Source of the DNA: Candidatus Gastranaerophilales bacterium
GTDB taxonomy: Bacteria; Cyanobacteriota; Vampirovibrionia; Gastranaerophilales; Gastranaerophilaceae
Length of the DNA: 64,000 nucleotides
Assembly: GCA_944326465.1 (NCBI GenBank)
Contig: CALVEB010000007.1
Span: 24,657-88,656 of the forward strand
Reading direction: 5' to 3'
Positions within the stretch are counted from its first letter, which is position 1, and each line of letters opens with the position of its first letter. The translations under genes were made by a program, and so were the position numbers. The notes below the pieces were generated by a model. It did no database searches, was not told where the DNA came from, and saw nothing but the letters and a program-made list of their open reading frames with translations. Below are positions 51,601 to 62,353 of this stretch, in pieces.

Positions 51601-52850
51601 GAGTTAAATTGATTAAGCTCTTTGATACTGTTGTCATAAGTATCAGGATTAATCTCAAAGCTGTAAGGTACAACTGTATCGTTGTGTGTGCTGATTTCCA
51701 GAGGATTATCAGTGCTTATTTTATCGTAAGATTTAATTAATTTTTGCGAATCTAATTTATCAGGATCAACAAGACGGGTATCATAAACCTGTATATAAGT
51801 CGGTTTATTAGATTCATAAGTAGATAACACTCTTGAACGTTTTATTGAACCGTCAGGATTCTGTGTGTATTCATATTTAGGGTTAACTACTCTGTGACCG
51901 ATAAAGTATTTATTTTTAGAGAAAACACCTAAGGTCAGAGGGCTGTCTTTAAGTCCTGAAATTCTGAACCAGTTGAAGTAAGGAGATTTATCGCCCCATT
52001 TTAATACGTGTTTAAAGTGAACACCTTCAAGCCCTTCGTTAACAAATGCACCGTCTGATACAAAGTTCAAACCTTTTGCGAACATGGCTTTTTGCAATGA
52101 GCGATAGTTGTCTATATTGCCGAGAGCCTGAGCCATCTGCATGCAGTTTTTGTTCCAGTAAGCATGCCCTGAAAGACTGTCATCTGTAAATATAGGTGTC
52201 GAAATTATTCTGGAATATTCGTTGAATTTTCCTTCTTTAACATCTTTTTCAATACCTGCAAGACTGCCGCCGATTTTGTTTGCAAAGCTGCGGGTTGATT
52301 TAAAAACTCTATCCATATCCTGACGAGGTATTATAGTTCCGTCATCATCATACACAAATCCTGCATTATAAGTATCCGGAACAACAAGTTTCATAGCGCC
52401 GCCGTGTGAGTTGTTTGAAGATGGTGTATAAATATTAAAACGCTGATGTCCGCCGCTGCCCTGATACACAACAGTACCTGCTTCAATCTGATAATCCGCC
52501 AGATCGTAATTTTCAGGATCTGTTCCCTTTGGCAAGAGTTTATAGTGATACGCAAAATCTTCGTTGTTTGAAATCTGATAGCTTTTTGCAAGATTAATTT
52601 TGTTTGAGCCGGTCGTTAATTTATAATATTTGTTTCCGGTTTTTAAATTTTTATAAGGTTCTTCATCAACGATAAAATTTTTATATTCATCAGTTGAAAC
52701 AGGATAAATTTCCAGATAACAGTCAAATTGTTTATCATCAAACGGAAATGAAAACTCATATTCTTTAAAACCGGTATCTGATTTAACAGGTTGTATCCCT
52801 GCAAAATTTACGTTTTTTGTACCCAAATGTTGATTTAAATTAACCTTCAC
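48642..52850 (-). CDS. divergent GH13-type alpha-glucan enzyme
   Basis: 1402 residues from GTG 52850 (AAGGAG 8 bases upstream); a longer frame from 52916 has no ribosome binding site. GH13 motifs in order: LNFVSDGAFVNEG (about 270), GLDWRIDATKDIGD (nucleophile Asp, about 800), YTAAEITDEA (acid Glu, about 850) and FIGNHDKPRA (about 962). Motifs I and II are separated by ~530 residues rather than under 100. N-terminal strand domain first (NQHLGTKNVNFAGI), C-terminal strand domain last. No signal peptide, so it may act on internal glycogen. Exact substrate unknown. Confidence 0.75.
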   Translation of the reverse strand: MKVNLNQHLGTKNVNFAGIQPVKSDTGFKEYEFSFPFDDKQFDCYLEIYPVSTDEYKNFIVDEEPYKNLKTGNKYYKLTTGSNKINLAKSYQISNNEDFAYHYKLLPKGTDPENYDLADYQIEAGTVVYQGSGGHQRFNIYTPSSNNSHGGAMKLVVPDTYNAGFVYDDDGTIIPRQDMDRVFKSTRSFANKIGGSLAGIEKDVKEGKFNEYSRIISTPIFTDDSLSGHAYWNKNCMQMAQALGNIDNYRSLQKAMFAKGLNFVSDGAFVNEGLEGVHFKHVLKWGDKSPYFNWFRISGLKDSPLTLGVFSKNKYFIGHRVVNPKYEYTQNPDGSIKRSRVLSTYESNKPTYIQVYDTRLVDPDKLDSQKLIKSYDKISTDNPLEISTHNDTVVPYSFEINPDTYDNSIKELNQFNSRAPQNKRIFIDTPQGARFLTKFENFELEDKFECGFETWDANADIAKLNYVYSNTDTKELGNLPYEKLPAFINNMKHKNYEVQDYAIKSGEYWTKKTSQILNMHVAQNLKNIEADNPQKVYSQILNKIDEGVFPKKLKNNISKDVVTNILNRQYKLKNNVYNDKFDNIVLASLMEVPLDSIELGDSITAVFASPYMSKYATSEEFLGKTRYELYKRSNPQVQPEYLELYQKTNALYEKEMSNFAKNVLEQLDKEQKDNQKIISFPNATEYGKFVLPTLTAEIAKYAVIKGLFPDAKVKVNDNGDISYDYEKLKSTSLEELGIIASSPEDEAKCLINKLKSGINHLNKNKKAKAELVEALKKSLKGTDRNSFALAEAIVDRTQSGLDWRIDATKDIGDVEAIRKGNTDFEYTWDQVIKFWKNFTKGVLKGNENAYTAAEITDEATLYAAGEGEYSQRFNHIDDDNQNNSDLVAKFLRETRMTAMANYRYFFSPLPEMFAQDFETGKTSDNNDNRMDKLLFTKLVGKDNFLQSAPLQSLIYSYTFIGNHDKPRALHCMALDMNMFFSLKNHELDAYKIIRNNFSNDINYDDFDRFKKYEITTISSKNIAMAYAVRDGFSKVLDTMRDDNQINQENYDKISEAVNNAISDLANGKFEGKNFEADAFGFKPFDVTIDVVLRQAEQHGLKLNDKDKKTLSDKVFKQILEPANKKLLAMLKMLVALPGNPTLYAGDDLNSTGFEFKSKNITLDNRSYLHHEWTDPEHKSYQKFVANYEKEYAKVMGTRSRNELRALNDGTPFTLDIQKGYYQNGNTHPVTALLHHNTDGAMVLSLFNTAGIERYHKADYNPTRLYLNSIDLYQVKDSDKLGLPKGLRAAQQGDDGNFYGDAVIFKNADENDKSIYKVCRSRDGLYFIKHFVKDNEGNEHEASIELYDTTLNLYYDPKNPVSFTGHNMPKRRVMYNQQYHFGNPYSNLSKQYKLGEKLAVTAK

Positions 52851-52923
52851 GATAGAGCTCCTTATTACTCTAGTTATAACCCAAGTAAAGATTATTTTTT
52901 GCCATGTTATATACATTTATTAA

Positions 52924-54270
<1,347 letters not shown>

Positions 54271-54307
54271 TTCCAATAATTAACCGAAAAAAATATACAA
54301 AACAAAA

Positions 54308-54331
54308 ACATAGAGTCAAAAGGCTCTATGT
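54308..54331. terminator. terminator between ahcY and GT2 gene
   Basis: ACATAGAGTC (54308-54317) with GGCTCTATGT (54322-54331), loop AAAA, then TTTTTT on the plus strand. Ends ahcY; the GT2 gene converges from the right. Confidence 0.85.
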
Positions 54332-54351
54332 TTTTTTGTATATAAACTTAT

Positions 54352-55038
54352 CTAATCAACAAATCTATACTTAATTAATGCAATAATTGCAAAAATTCCG
54401 TCCCGCCATGTAATTTTTTTACCTTCTGAAAACTCACGCCCATAATAAGAAATAGGCAATTCATAAAGACGGGCATGTTTTTTTAAGATTTTCGCCGTAA
54501 TTTCGGGCTCAAAATCAAATCTGTCCGAACGTATATTAATATCTTTAATAAAATCCGCCCTGAAAGCTTTATAGCATGTTTCCATATCAGTCAGGGTTGA
54601 CCCGTATAAAATATTTGTCAAAAGCGAAAGAAATTTATTACCGAGAAGATGGGTAAACATAAATGAACGCGAAGGTTTGCCGCCGGTTAAACGTGACCCG
54701 TAGCATACATCAGCATGCCCTTCCAAAATCAATTTAATCAACGGGATATAATCAACCGGTTCGTATTCCAAATCCGCATCCTGTATTACTATTATATCTC
54801 CTGTCGCTTCTGTTAATCCTGTTCGTAATGCTGCACCTTTCCCTTGATTATAATTATGATATAAAACCTTATGGGGAATATCTTTATATAACTCCTTTGT
54901 GCCGTCATCCGAACAGTCATCAATAAGTATTATTTCCTTTTCCAGATTGCAAAAATCTGTCTCTTCAACCTTTTTAACCATTTGCAATAATGTATTAACT
55001 TCGTTATACACAGGTATCAGAATACTAATTTTGTTCAT
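54352..55038 (-). CDS. family 2 glycosyltransferase (DPM1-like)
   Basis: 228 residues. ISILIPVYNE start, IILIDDCSDDGT, GKGAALRTGLTEATGD, then the metal-binding D-x-D region IIVIQDADLEYEP, and YGSRLTGG. Similar to dolichyl/undecaprenyl-phosphate mannose- or glucosyltransferases, but without a C-terminal membrane domain. Likely adds a sugar to a lipid carrier or wall polymer. Stands alone. Confidence 0.88.
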   Translation of the reverse strand: MNKISILIPVYNEVNTLLQMVKKVEETDFCNLEKEIILIDDCSDDGTKELYKDIPHKVLYHNYNQGKGAALRTGLTEATGDIIVIQDADLEYEPVDYIPLIKLILEGHADVCYGSRLTGGKPSRSFMFTHLLGNKFLSLLTNILYGSTLTDMETCYKAFRADFIKDINIRSDRFDFEPEITAKILKKHARLYELPISYYGREFSEGKKITWRDGIFAIIALIKYRFVD

Positions 55039-55156
55039 AACTTCCTCTAAATAATATTTTTATTTATAATCTACACCATATAGACTTTGTTTTATTCTGT
55101 GTAATATAATACAATAAAAATAAGAGTAAATAAAACTTTAAAAAAGGGTATTTGTA

Positions 55157-56896
55157 ATGGGACAAACATTTGAAGACGTACAGGAATTAAGTAAACAGGC
55201 AAAAGAAATTATAACAACCGGAATAAATTCTCTCCGCGAAAAGAATTATCAGAAAGCAAAAGAAGAATTTACCGCTGCACAAAATCTGCTCAAGAATTCA
55301 GGTTTGAGCGGATACATTTCAATATGTTTAAGCCTTACAGGTATGTGCGGATATTTATTAGATAAAAATTCATATAAAGATTCCTTAACCCTTATAAATG
55401 ACGGCGGATATATGGCAGAATATTCAAAAGAAAATTCAGCCCTAATGTTCTACCAGTACGCACTCGGAACCATAAATTTTGTAGAAGGGAACACAGATGT
55501 CGCGCTAATCCATTACAATAATGCACTGGAACTTATTGCAGAAAAAGACGAATTCAATTTTAATGATGAAATATATCTCAGACGCCGCCAGTTGAAAAGC
55601 GGGCTTGATTACACAATGCCAATGAAAAACGATCCTCTGGTTTCACTTGTAAAAATAGGACGCTCTATTACCGCTCTGACTGATATTAATGTTTTACTAA
55701 AAGTAATTGCGGAAGAAACAAAAAATGCGATACAGGCAGACAGATGCACGGTATTTATGTGGGACAAAGAGAAAGATGAACTCTGGTCAAAAGTTGCTTT
55801 AGGCATGAATGATACAGAAATCCGTTTTCCTGCTGACAAAGGGCTTGCGGGTTATGTTGTAAAAACCGGAGAATCTCTGAATATTGCCGATGCCTATAAT
55901 GACCCGCGCTTCAACCCTGAAGTAGATAAAGAAACAGGCTACAGAACAAAAACTATTCTGTGTATGCCGATTAAAAATAACAATCAGGAAATAATAGGCG
56001 CGTTTCAGGTACTGAACAAAGTTAACGGAGTTTTCACCAAAAATGATGAAGATTTACTTGTTGCAATCGGCGGCAGCGCAAGCATTGCCTTAGAAAACGC
56101 CCAGTTATTTGAACAGCAGAAAGAACTTTATAAAGAACAAAAGCAATTATTCGAAAGTTTTATTGATACACTCGCAACCTCAATTGATGCACGTGACAAA
56201 ATTACAGCCGGTCATTCAACAAGGGTTAAATTGTATTCAATGCTCATTGTTGATGAACTCGGTCTTGATACCAAAAATAAAGAGATTATCGAAAAAGCTG
56301 CTATTCTTCACGACATCGGCAAAATAGGTATCAGAGATTCTGTTCTGCAAAAAGAAGGCAAACTTACACCTGAAGAATACAGTCATATTCAAGAGCACGT
56401 ACAGATAACTCATAACATATTAGAAAAAATTAACATGTCTGAAGACTTTAAAATGATAACGGAAATAGCTTGCTCACACCACGAAAAATATGACGGTTCA
56501 GGATATTACAGACACCTAAAAGGCGAAGAAATTCCTTACGGCGGACGCATTCTTGCGGTTTCCGATGTTTTTGATGCAATAACTTCCCGCAGGCACTACC
56601 GTGACAAAATGCCTATCGGTAATGTAATTAATATATTGATAAAAGACAGCGGAACTCATTTTGATAAGAATATTGTCGATGTATTCTTGAAAATTTCGCT
56701 TGACAAAATTATCAAAGTATTCTTAACTGAAAATCATCATAGCTTTAAAGATGAGGATAGAGAAATATTAAGTCATTATAATTTAAGAGATATATACTCT
56801 TATATAAATGATGAAAATGTAACAGAAGAACAAAAACACATACTTAACCTGTTTAATTTTTATTATTCCGGGAATGGTATAAGTAATGAGGGTTAG
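55157..56896 (+). CDS. TPR-GAF-HD-GYP phosphodiesterase
   Basis: 579 residues. Helical TPR-like front (about 1-165), GAF domain (about 175-325; ALENAQLFEQQKELY leads out), and an HD-GYP domain (about 335-500) with HDIGK, the iron/Mg ligands (H...HD...HH) and HHEKYDGSGYYRHLKG, where the usual GYP is GYY. HD-GYP proteins hydrolyse c-di-GMP; the altered third residue may change specificity or activity. First gene of a signalling operon; 3 bases to the next gene. Cytoplasmic. Confidence 0.92.
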   Translation: MGQTFEDVQELSKQAKEIITTGINSLREKNYQKAKEEFTAAQNLLKNSGLSGYISICLSLTGMCGYLLDKNSYKDSLTLINDGGYMAEYSKENSALMFYQYALGTINFVEGNTDVALIHYNNALELIAEKDEFNFNDEIYLRRRQLKSGLDYTMPMKNDPLVSLVKIGRSITALTDINVLLKVIAEETKNAIQADRCTVFMWDKEKDELWSKVALGMNDTEIRFPADKGLAGYVVKTGESLNIADAYNDPRFNPEVDKETGYRTKTILCMPIKNNNQEIIGAFQVLNKVNGVFTKNDEDLLVAIGGSASIALENAQLFEQQKELYKEQKQLFESFIDTLATSIDARDKITAGHSTRVKLYSMLIVDELGLDTKNKEIIEKAAILHDIGKIGIRDSVLQKEGKLTPEEYSHIQEHVQITHNILEKINMSEDFKMITEIACSHHEKYDGSGYYRHLKGEEIPYGGRILAVSDVFDAITSRRHYRDKMPIGNVINILIKDSGTHFDKNIVDVFLKISLDKIIKVFLTENHHSFKDEDREILSHYNLRDIYSYINDENVTEEQKHILNLFNFYYSGNGISNEG

Positions 56897-56899
56897 CAC

Positions 56900-58444
56900 T
56901 TGATAAAAAAACTGGCAGCAATAATCGCAATATCAACAATTGCAGCAGCAAACATGCCTGTTGCGGCATTTGAACTGCCTATGCAAATCCAGCCGGTTAA
57001 TCCGGTTAATCAGCTTGATTTAACGCCTCAAAACCTTATCGGTATCCCGCCTAAACGCGCAACACTTTCAAAAAATGATATAAAAAATCAATATGCAATT
57101 GCATTGGACAGATTTATACAGAGCAATGTCAAATCATCATACGCAGACTTTAAAATACTGGTTGAAACAACTCCTGTTAATGACTACGCTTATATGCAAA
57201 TGGCAGAACGTATGGCTGATTTAGGCTTCTTTTCCCTATCAGAGCTTTCAATATCCAAAATGCAGGATAAGGATTTGACCGAAATAGTAACTGAAGATGT
57301 TAAAAGATATTATTTTCCGTCCCAAAAACTCCAGCCTGATGATGAGATCTATCTAGGGGAAATGTATTCTAACATAATCTATAACGCCCAGAGCCGTGAA
57401 GCAACAGCAGAACTGCTAAAAAATTCAACTCTTTTGCAAACTTCGGATTATGCAAACTACATTGCAGCACTTGGATATCTAAAATCCGGCGACGTAGAAA
57501 ATGCGAATATTTACATAGATAAAGCTGTTTCAATGAACAGCAAAAATCTTAACTATAAAAAATTGCAGGCAGAAATTCTCTCACAGGGTAAAAAACCTAA
57601 AGAGGCCTTGAAAATAGTTGCATATATTAAACAGCAGCCGCTGTATTCATCAGAATTTGTGCGCAAAGTTAATTCACTGGAACAATTTATACTCTATAAA
57701 ACCCGGAAAAACGAAATACAAAAAAATTATCACCTCGGGTACTACTACTATTACGAAAATGAAGATACAAAAGCTGTACGCACACTACAAGGCGCATTAA
57801 GCAGCAAAAAGAAAACTAATGCAGATGTATATTCACTTTTATCACGTGTATATTTTGATATGAATGATTATGATAAAGCGCAGGATACAGCTGCAAAAGC
57901 ATTAAAAATCGACAACGGTAAAACTCAAGCGCTTTCTGTACTCGGTGATCTTGCATTCAGAAACAAAGATTACAAAAGTGCCCGCGATTTTTATGAAAAA
58001 GCCGCTAAAGATAAATCCGCTCCAGATAATACTATAAAACTTGCAAAAACTTATGACCTGCTCGGGAAAAAAGAAAAAGCTATGGAAATTTTTACAAAAG
58101 TTCTGAAAGCTTACAATAATGCGTACGCAGCATACTACTACATTGCAATAAACGATAAATCCAAAGAACTTGCATATTTAAAAAAATGCGTAGCCCTGAA
58201 CAACAATTTCAAAGACGGCTGGCTTGACCTTGCGCGTGTAGAAATTGAACGTCAAAACTTTGATGATGCAAAAAATTATCTTGCAACAGCAAAACATATT
58301 GACGAAAATGATTTTAGATATTATTATTATCAAGGACTCATCAGCAAAAATCAGGGATTGCAAGATGATGCAATTTTTAATTTTAAAAAGAGTTTGATAT
58401 TAAATCCTGATTTCACTCCTGCCAAAGAGGAACTAAATATATGA
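56900..58444 (+). CDS. exported TPR-repeat protein
   Basis: 514 residues from a TTG start (GAGGG upstream). Signal peptide (MIKKLAAIIAISTIAAANMP, cut near VAAF). The rest is helical with TPR units (e.g. VYSLLSRVYFDMNDYDKAQD; ALSVLGDLAFRNKDYKSARD; YYYYQGLISKNQGLQDDAIF). Such proteins act as envelope scaffolds. Sits between the HD-GYP protein and a response regulator; its stop overlaps the next ATG (ATGA). Confidence 0.85.
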   Translation: MIKKLAAIIAISTIAAANMPVAAFELPMQIQPVNPVNQLDLTPQNLIGIPPKRATLSKNDIKNQYAIALDRFIQSNVKSSYADFKILVETTPVNDYAYMQMAERMADLGFFSLSELSISKMQDKDLTEIVTEDVKRYYFPSQKLQPDDEIYLGEMYSNIIYNAQSREATAELLKNSTLLQTSDYANYIAALGYLKSGDVENANIYIDKAVSMNSKNLNYKKLQAEILSQGKKPKEALKIVAYIKQQPLYSSEFVRKVNSLEQFILYKTRKNEIQKNYHLGYYYYYENEDTKAVRTLQGALSSKKKTNADVYSLLSRVYFDMNDYDKAQDTAAKALKIDNGKTQALSVLGDLAFRNKDYKSARDFYEKAAKDKSAPDNTIKLAKTYDLLGKKEKAMEIFTKVLKAYNNAYAAYYYIAINDKSKELAYLKKCVALNNNFKDGWLDLARVEIERQNFDDAKNYLATAKHIDENDFRYYYYQGLISKNQGLQDDAIFNFKKSLILNPDFTPAKEELNI

Positions 58445-59088
58445 AAATAAATATTTTAATAGTTGAAGATCATGAATTAACAAGATTCGGGCTCAAGACG
58501 ACATTTGAAGGCGTAGATTATATTGACACAATATACGAAGCAGATTCTGCCGAAACCGCGCTGGACATTTTTAACAATAATCATATTGATGTTGTAATAA
58601 TGGACTTAGGGCTTCCTAAAATGAACGGTATAGAAGCAACCAAGCAAATCCGCTCATCAAACAAAGATGTAAAAATCATTATTCTGACATCCCATAATGA
58701 TGAAAAAGAAGTTCTTAACAGCCTTAAAGCCGGCGCAAATGCATATTGCTCAAAAGAGATTAACCCGAAACGTCTTGTCCACGTAGTTCAATCAGTAGCA
58801 GACGGCGCAGCCTGGTTTGACCCGAGCGTTGCGCATATAGTACTAAAAGCTACCTCAAATGTTCCTACAATTGATGCTGACAGCGGCAAAAAAGACTACG
58901 ACTTAACAACAAGAGAAGCCCAGATTCTAAAACTTATGACAGAAGGCTACAGCAATATGGAAATTGCACAAATCCTTGTAATAAGTATAAATACAACTAA
59001 AGCACACGTTGCCAATATATTGCAAAAACTGGAAGTAGATGACCGGTTACAGGCTGCTCTCAAAGCCCTGAAAAATAAAATCGTATAA
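58441..59088 (+). CDS. NarL/FixJ-type response regulator
   Basis: 215 residues: receiver domain with phosphorylation site Asp55 (VVIMDLGLPKMNG), then KAGANAYCSKE, and a LuxR-type HTH (LTTREAQILKLMTEGYSNME, VISINTTKAHVANILQKLEV). A transcription factor of a two-component system; a histidine kinase lies 1.3 kb downstream. ATGA coupling to the TPR gene. Confidence 0.93.
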   Translation: MKINILIVEDHELTRFGLKTTFEGVDYIDTIYEADSAETALDIFNNNHIDVVIMDLGLPKMNGIEATKQIRSSNKDVKIIILTSHNDEKEVLNSLKAGANAYCSKEINPKRLVHVVQSVADGAAWFDPSVAHIVLKATSNVPTIDADSGKKDYDLTTREAQILKLMTEGYSNMEIAQILVISINTTKAHVANILQKLEVDDRLQAALKALKNKIV

Positions 59089-59111
59089 GCAAAAGAAGGA
59101 AGTACAAAAAC

Positions 59112-59720
59112 ATGACAAATGTTTTGTTGGTAGACGACAAATCTAAATATCTGAAAGATGCCCTGCCATTCTACGGATATACTGTAGAAACAGCACTGGA
59201 CGGCGTTCAGGCTTTAGATATCCTGTCAAAATCTGTTAACAAATTTGACATTGTCCTGCTTGATGTTGTGATGCCTAATATGAACGGCTGGGAAACTCTT
59301 AAAGCAATCCGCAGCAATGAAAAGACAAAATATTTACCCGTAATAATGCTGACAGCCGTAAACGATGAACAAAAAGTCGTAGCCGGATTGAAATCAGGTG
59401 CTGATGATTACGTAGTTAAACCGTTCGCTCTGCCTAACCTTCTTGCAAGAATGGAAGCCGTTTTAAGACGTAGCAGCTGGAATAAAAACAAAATTCAAAA
59501 CTTGAACTTTGACGCCCGCATAGAAACACCCCTGACAGAAAGAGAACAGGAAGTGCTTACAATGGTCGCCAAAGGCTCTAATAACAAAGATATCGCAGAA
59601 AAACTGTTCGTAAAAGAAGTAACAGTAAAAACTCACCTGAACAATATTTTTAGAAAACTGAAAGTAACAAGCAGAACGCAGGCAACTTTACTCGCTATGC
59701 AAATGGACTTGATAAAATAA
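59112..59720 (+). CDS. response regulator with LuxR-type HTH
   Basis: 202 residues: receiver with Asp51 (IVLLDVVMPNMNGWE), the conserved Lys in VVKPFALPNLLARMEAVLRR, and a C-terminal HTH (LTEREQEVLTMVAKGSNNKD, VTVKTHLNNIFRKLKV). The receiver is of PleD/OmpR kind, the output of NarL kind. 23 bases after the first regulator. Two regulators in a row suggest a branched pathway from the kinase at 60370. Confidence 0.92.
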   Translation: MTNVLLVDDKSKYLKDALPFYGYTVETALDGVQALDILSKSVNKFDIVLLDVVMPNMNGWETLKAIRSNEKTKYLPVIMLTAVNDEQKVVAGLKSGADDYVVKPFALPNLLARMEAVLRRSSWNKNKIQNLNFDARIETPLTEREQEVLTMVAKGSNNKDIAEKLFVKEVTVKTHLNNIFRKLKVTSRTQATLLAMQMDLIK

Positions 59721-59741
59721 ATAATAAATTAAGGAGATATT

Positions 59742-60272
59742 ATGATTGATTACACCAAAGAAGAATTAATCGAATTGTTGAGAAAAAACCCCGAAAGATT
59801 TAACGAATGGAAAATAGATCAGGAAGAAATTGATTTAAGCGAAGTCGATTTTTCAGGAATTGTATTAACCGAAATAGATTTCAGCAACGTAGATCTAAAC
59901 TCCAGTTCTTTTGCAGACAGCAGCATCTCTCTTTCAAACTTCACCGGTGCTGATTTAACATCAACAGACTTTACACGTGCAAGAATACTGGAATGTGATT
60001 TTACTGAAAGTCTGCTTACCGGCGCTGATTGCAGTTATGCAGATATGACCTATTGCAACTTTACAGACGCAGATCTTGCCGGCTGCATTCTATCAGAAGC
60101 GAATTTAAGCAATTCCGACTTCACTGCTGCTTACAATCTGGACGCAAGCCGATTTGATAACGATACGGTCTGGCCTGATGATGAATTGCTGCCTGACGGT
60201 TTCGACGTCACCTGCCGCGATGACCTGTCATCACTGAGAGATGAAGAAGATTCAACGACAAGTGATTACTAA
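59742..60272 (+). CDS. pentapeptide-repeat protein
   Basis: 176 residues. Residues ~30-140 are A(D/N)LxX/FxNxx-type pentapeptide repeats (VDFSGIVLTEIDFSNVDLNS; GADLTSTDFTRARILECDFT), which form a right-handed square beta-helix; the tail is acidic. Such proteins can mimic DNA or act as scaffolds. Ends the operon with a terminator behind it. Cytoplasmic. Confidence 0.9.
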   Translation: MIDYTKEELIELLRKNPERFNEWKIDQEEIDLSEVDFSGIVLTEIDFSNVDLNSSSFADSSISLSNFTGADLTSTDFTRARILECDFTESLLTGADCSYADMTYCNFTDADLAGCILSEANLSNSDFTAAYNLDASRFDNDTVWPDDELLPDGFDVTCRDDLSSLRDEEDSTTSDY

Positions 60273-60280
60273 ATTCATTT

Positions 60281-60306
60281 AAAGCTCCCGATAAGGGAGC
60301 TTTTTT
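60281..60306 (+). terminator. terminator of the signalling operon
   Basis: AAAGCTCCC (60281-60289) with GGGAGCTTT (60295-60303), loop GATAA, T-run 60301-60306. Confidence 0.88.
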
Positions 60307-60369
60307 AAACCCTCCGCATTATAAAATCTTCCCCTCGCCTTAATTCAAAATTTATGATAATATGAAGCT

Positions 60370-62031
60370 ATGAAAAAATTTGATTTTTTAAATCAATTCA
60401 GGGATGCTGTGTTTGTTGTAAATAATCATTTTGAAATTGTTTACAGCAATAATACCTTTGAAAAAATATTCAAAAATTACCGGAAAATCAAAAAACTTTC
60501 GCATGGCATGAATTTCACCATCTGCCCTTTGAATAGTGAAAATATTGAAACCTATTCCCCGCTTTACCATGCCATAACCTCGCCTCAAAACTTTTTTGCC
60601 TGCATTTCATTTACTTTTGAAAACGGGAAAAAGAATTTTTACGATTTGACCGCCGTAAAAAAATCCAAATACACCGTAATATTTTTGACAGATGTGACCG
60701 CAAGCTTTGAACGGCAAAGCTTTCAGCAGTATAATCAGCAGCTGCAAAAACAGTACGAGAATCTCTCTGAAGAAAATGAAGGTCTTTTGAAAATAAAACA
60801 AAAAGCCCAATCGCAGGCAATAAGAATTGCTCTCATAAACAAGGTTTCCAATACAATCAGAGAATCCATGGATATCTCAACAATTCTTCAATCAACACTA
60901 AAAGAATTGTCTATTATGTTCGGGGCATATCGCGCTTACTACGCAGCCTTCAACGATAACAAATTTCATATAACCGAAGTTTACGGAGAGAGCGAAACTC
61001 TGCCGGCAAATAATACTTTTGAACTTGACTCCCAAACCCTTGAAACAATTTCACAAAAAGAAATATCCGTATCTAACTGTCTCAAAGAATATGTTAATGC
61101 CGCACCATTCAAGCAATCCATCCAGAGAATTGTTATTCCGGTTTACCACATGAACAAAATGATGGGCATTATCGTCATGCTCAACTATCAAAAACGCGAA
61201 CTTAATGAAGAAATAGAAATTCTGGAAGCAATATCCGCGCAGCTTTCAAACGCAATAACAAGAGCAGAACTCTATAACAAAAATGTCCAAACAGTTAAAG
61301 AATTGACAAACACGCTTAAAGAACTAAAAGAAACACAAATACAATTAATCAACTCCGAAAAAATGGCCTCCCTCGGTCAGTTAATAGCAGGTGTAGCACA
61401 CGAAATTAATACTCCCGCAGCCTCCATAAAGTCAAATAACACAATAGTTTCAAAGCTTTTAAACCGGATAGAAAATCCCGAACTGGCAGAAATGCTGAAA
61501 GAACTGAATGAAATTGACAAAGAAGCAATCCAGAGAATAAGTCACATAGTAACATCTCTGAAAAAATTTGTCCGGCTTGATGAAGCTGAATTGCAAGAAG
61601 CCGACATAAATAAAGAATTGGATTTAACTCTGGATTTGATAAGACACGAAACAAAAAACAGAATTAATATAATAAAAAATTACGGCGAAATCCCCGCAGT
61701 GAAATGCTTTCCGAACATGCTTAATCAAGTATTTATGAATATTTTGATAAACGCCTGTCAGGCAATAGAGGGCAACGGAACTATTACAATTACGACAGAA
61801 TATAAAAATGATAATCTTATTGTAAAGATAAAAGATACAGGTCACGGAATCCCTGCAAATCAGCTAGACAAGATATTTACAGCCGGTTTTACGACAAAGA
61901 GTTCCGGTGTCGGAACCGGACTCGGTCTGGCAATATGTAGTAAAATCATGGAAAAACATAAAGGTGAAATCAGCGTAAATAGTGAGGTTGGCAAGGGAAG
62001 CGAGTTTGTTATTACTATCCATAGTAAGTAG
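60370..62031 (+). CDS. sensor histidine kinase
   Basis: 553 residues. PAS-like front (about 1-115), coiled coil, GAF-like domain (about 150-300), then HisKA with phospho-acceptor His344 (MASLGQLIAGVAHEINTPAA) and HATPase (NILINACQAIEG, KDTGHGIPANQLDKIF, SGVGTGLGLAIC). No membrane segment, so it senses inside the cell. Presumed partner of the regulators at 58441 and 59112. Confidence 0.93.
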   Translation: MKKFDFLNQFRDAVFVVNNHFEIVYSNNTFEKIFKNYRKIKKLSHGMNFTICPLNSENIETYSPLYHAITSPQNFFACISFTFENGKKNFYDLTAVKKSKYTVIFLTDVTASFERQSFQQYNQQLQKQYENLSEENEGLLKIKQKAQSQAIRIALINKVSNTIRESMDISTILQSTLKELSIMFGAYRAYYAAFNDNKFHITEVYGESETLPANNTFELDSQTLETISQKEISVSNCLKEYVNAAPFKQSIQRIVIPVYHMNKMMGIIVMLNYQKRELNEEIEILEAISAQLSNAITRAELYNKNVQTVKELTNTLKELKETQIQLINSEKMASLGQLIAGVAHEINTPAASIKSNNTIVSKLLNRIENPELAEMLKELNEIDKEAIQRISHIVTSLKKFVRLDEAELQEADINKELDLTLDLIRHETKNRINIIKNYGEIPAVKCFPNMLNQVFMNILINACQAIEGNGTITITTEYKNDNLIVKIKDTGHGIPANQLDKIFTAGFTTKSSGVGTGLGLAICSKIMEKHKGEISVNSEVGKGSEFVITIHSK

Positions 62032-62353
62032 CATTTATTAAGTTATGTTACATTGCGTGCGTTAATATAGTTAAAACAGCTTTATGTTTTAAAAAACAAA
62101 TTACGAATTTTATAAAATAATCCATATAGAGCAGGACAGGACGCGGAAAATATGCTATAGTTATAGTATAAAGTGTTTGAATTACCCTTTAAATTTAAGA
62201 CTTAACACTTTAAGGAAAACATCAGTAGAAGAATTAAAATGTAACAAAAATTCATATAAGCAGTTAAAAAAGACAATAATTTATTCAAAATATTTTTATT
62301 AAATACATAAGTGTGTAGATAGAATATTTTATTGTTAGTGTCGGAGGAAAATA
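62032..62353. other. intergenic region before the HEAT-repeat gene
   Basis: 322 bases, no gene. AAAGTGTT (62170-62177) and AACACTTT (62204-62211) form an inverted repeat. Near it, TATGCTATAGTTATAGTATAA could contain a -10 element. The RBS CGGAGGA lies just before the next ATG. Long leader for a single gene. Confidence 0.45.
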
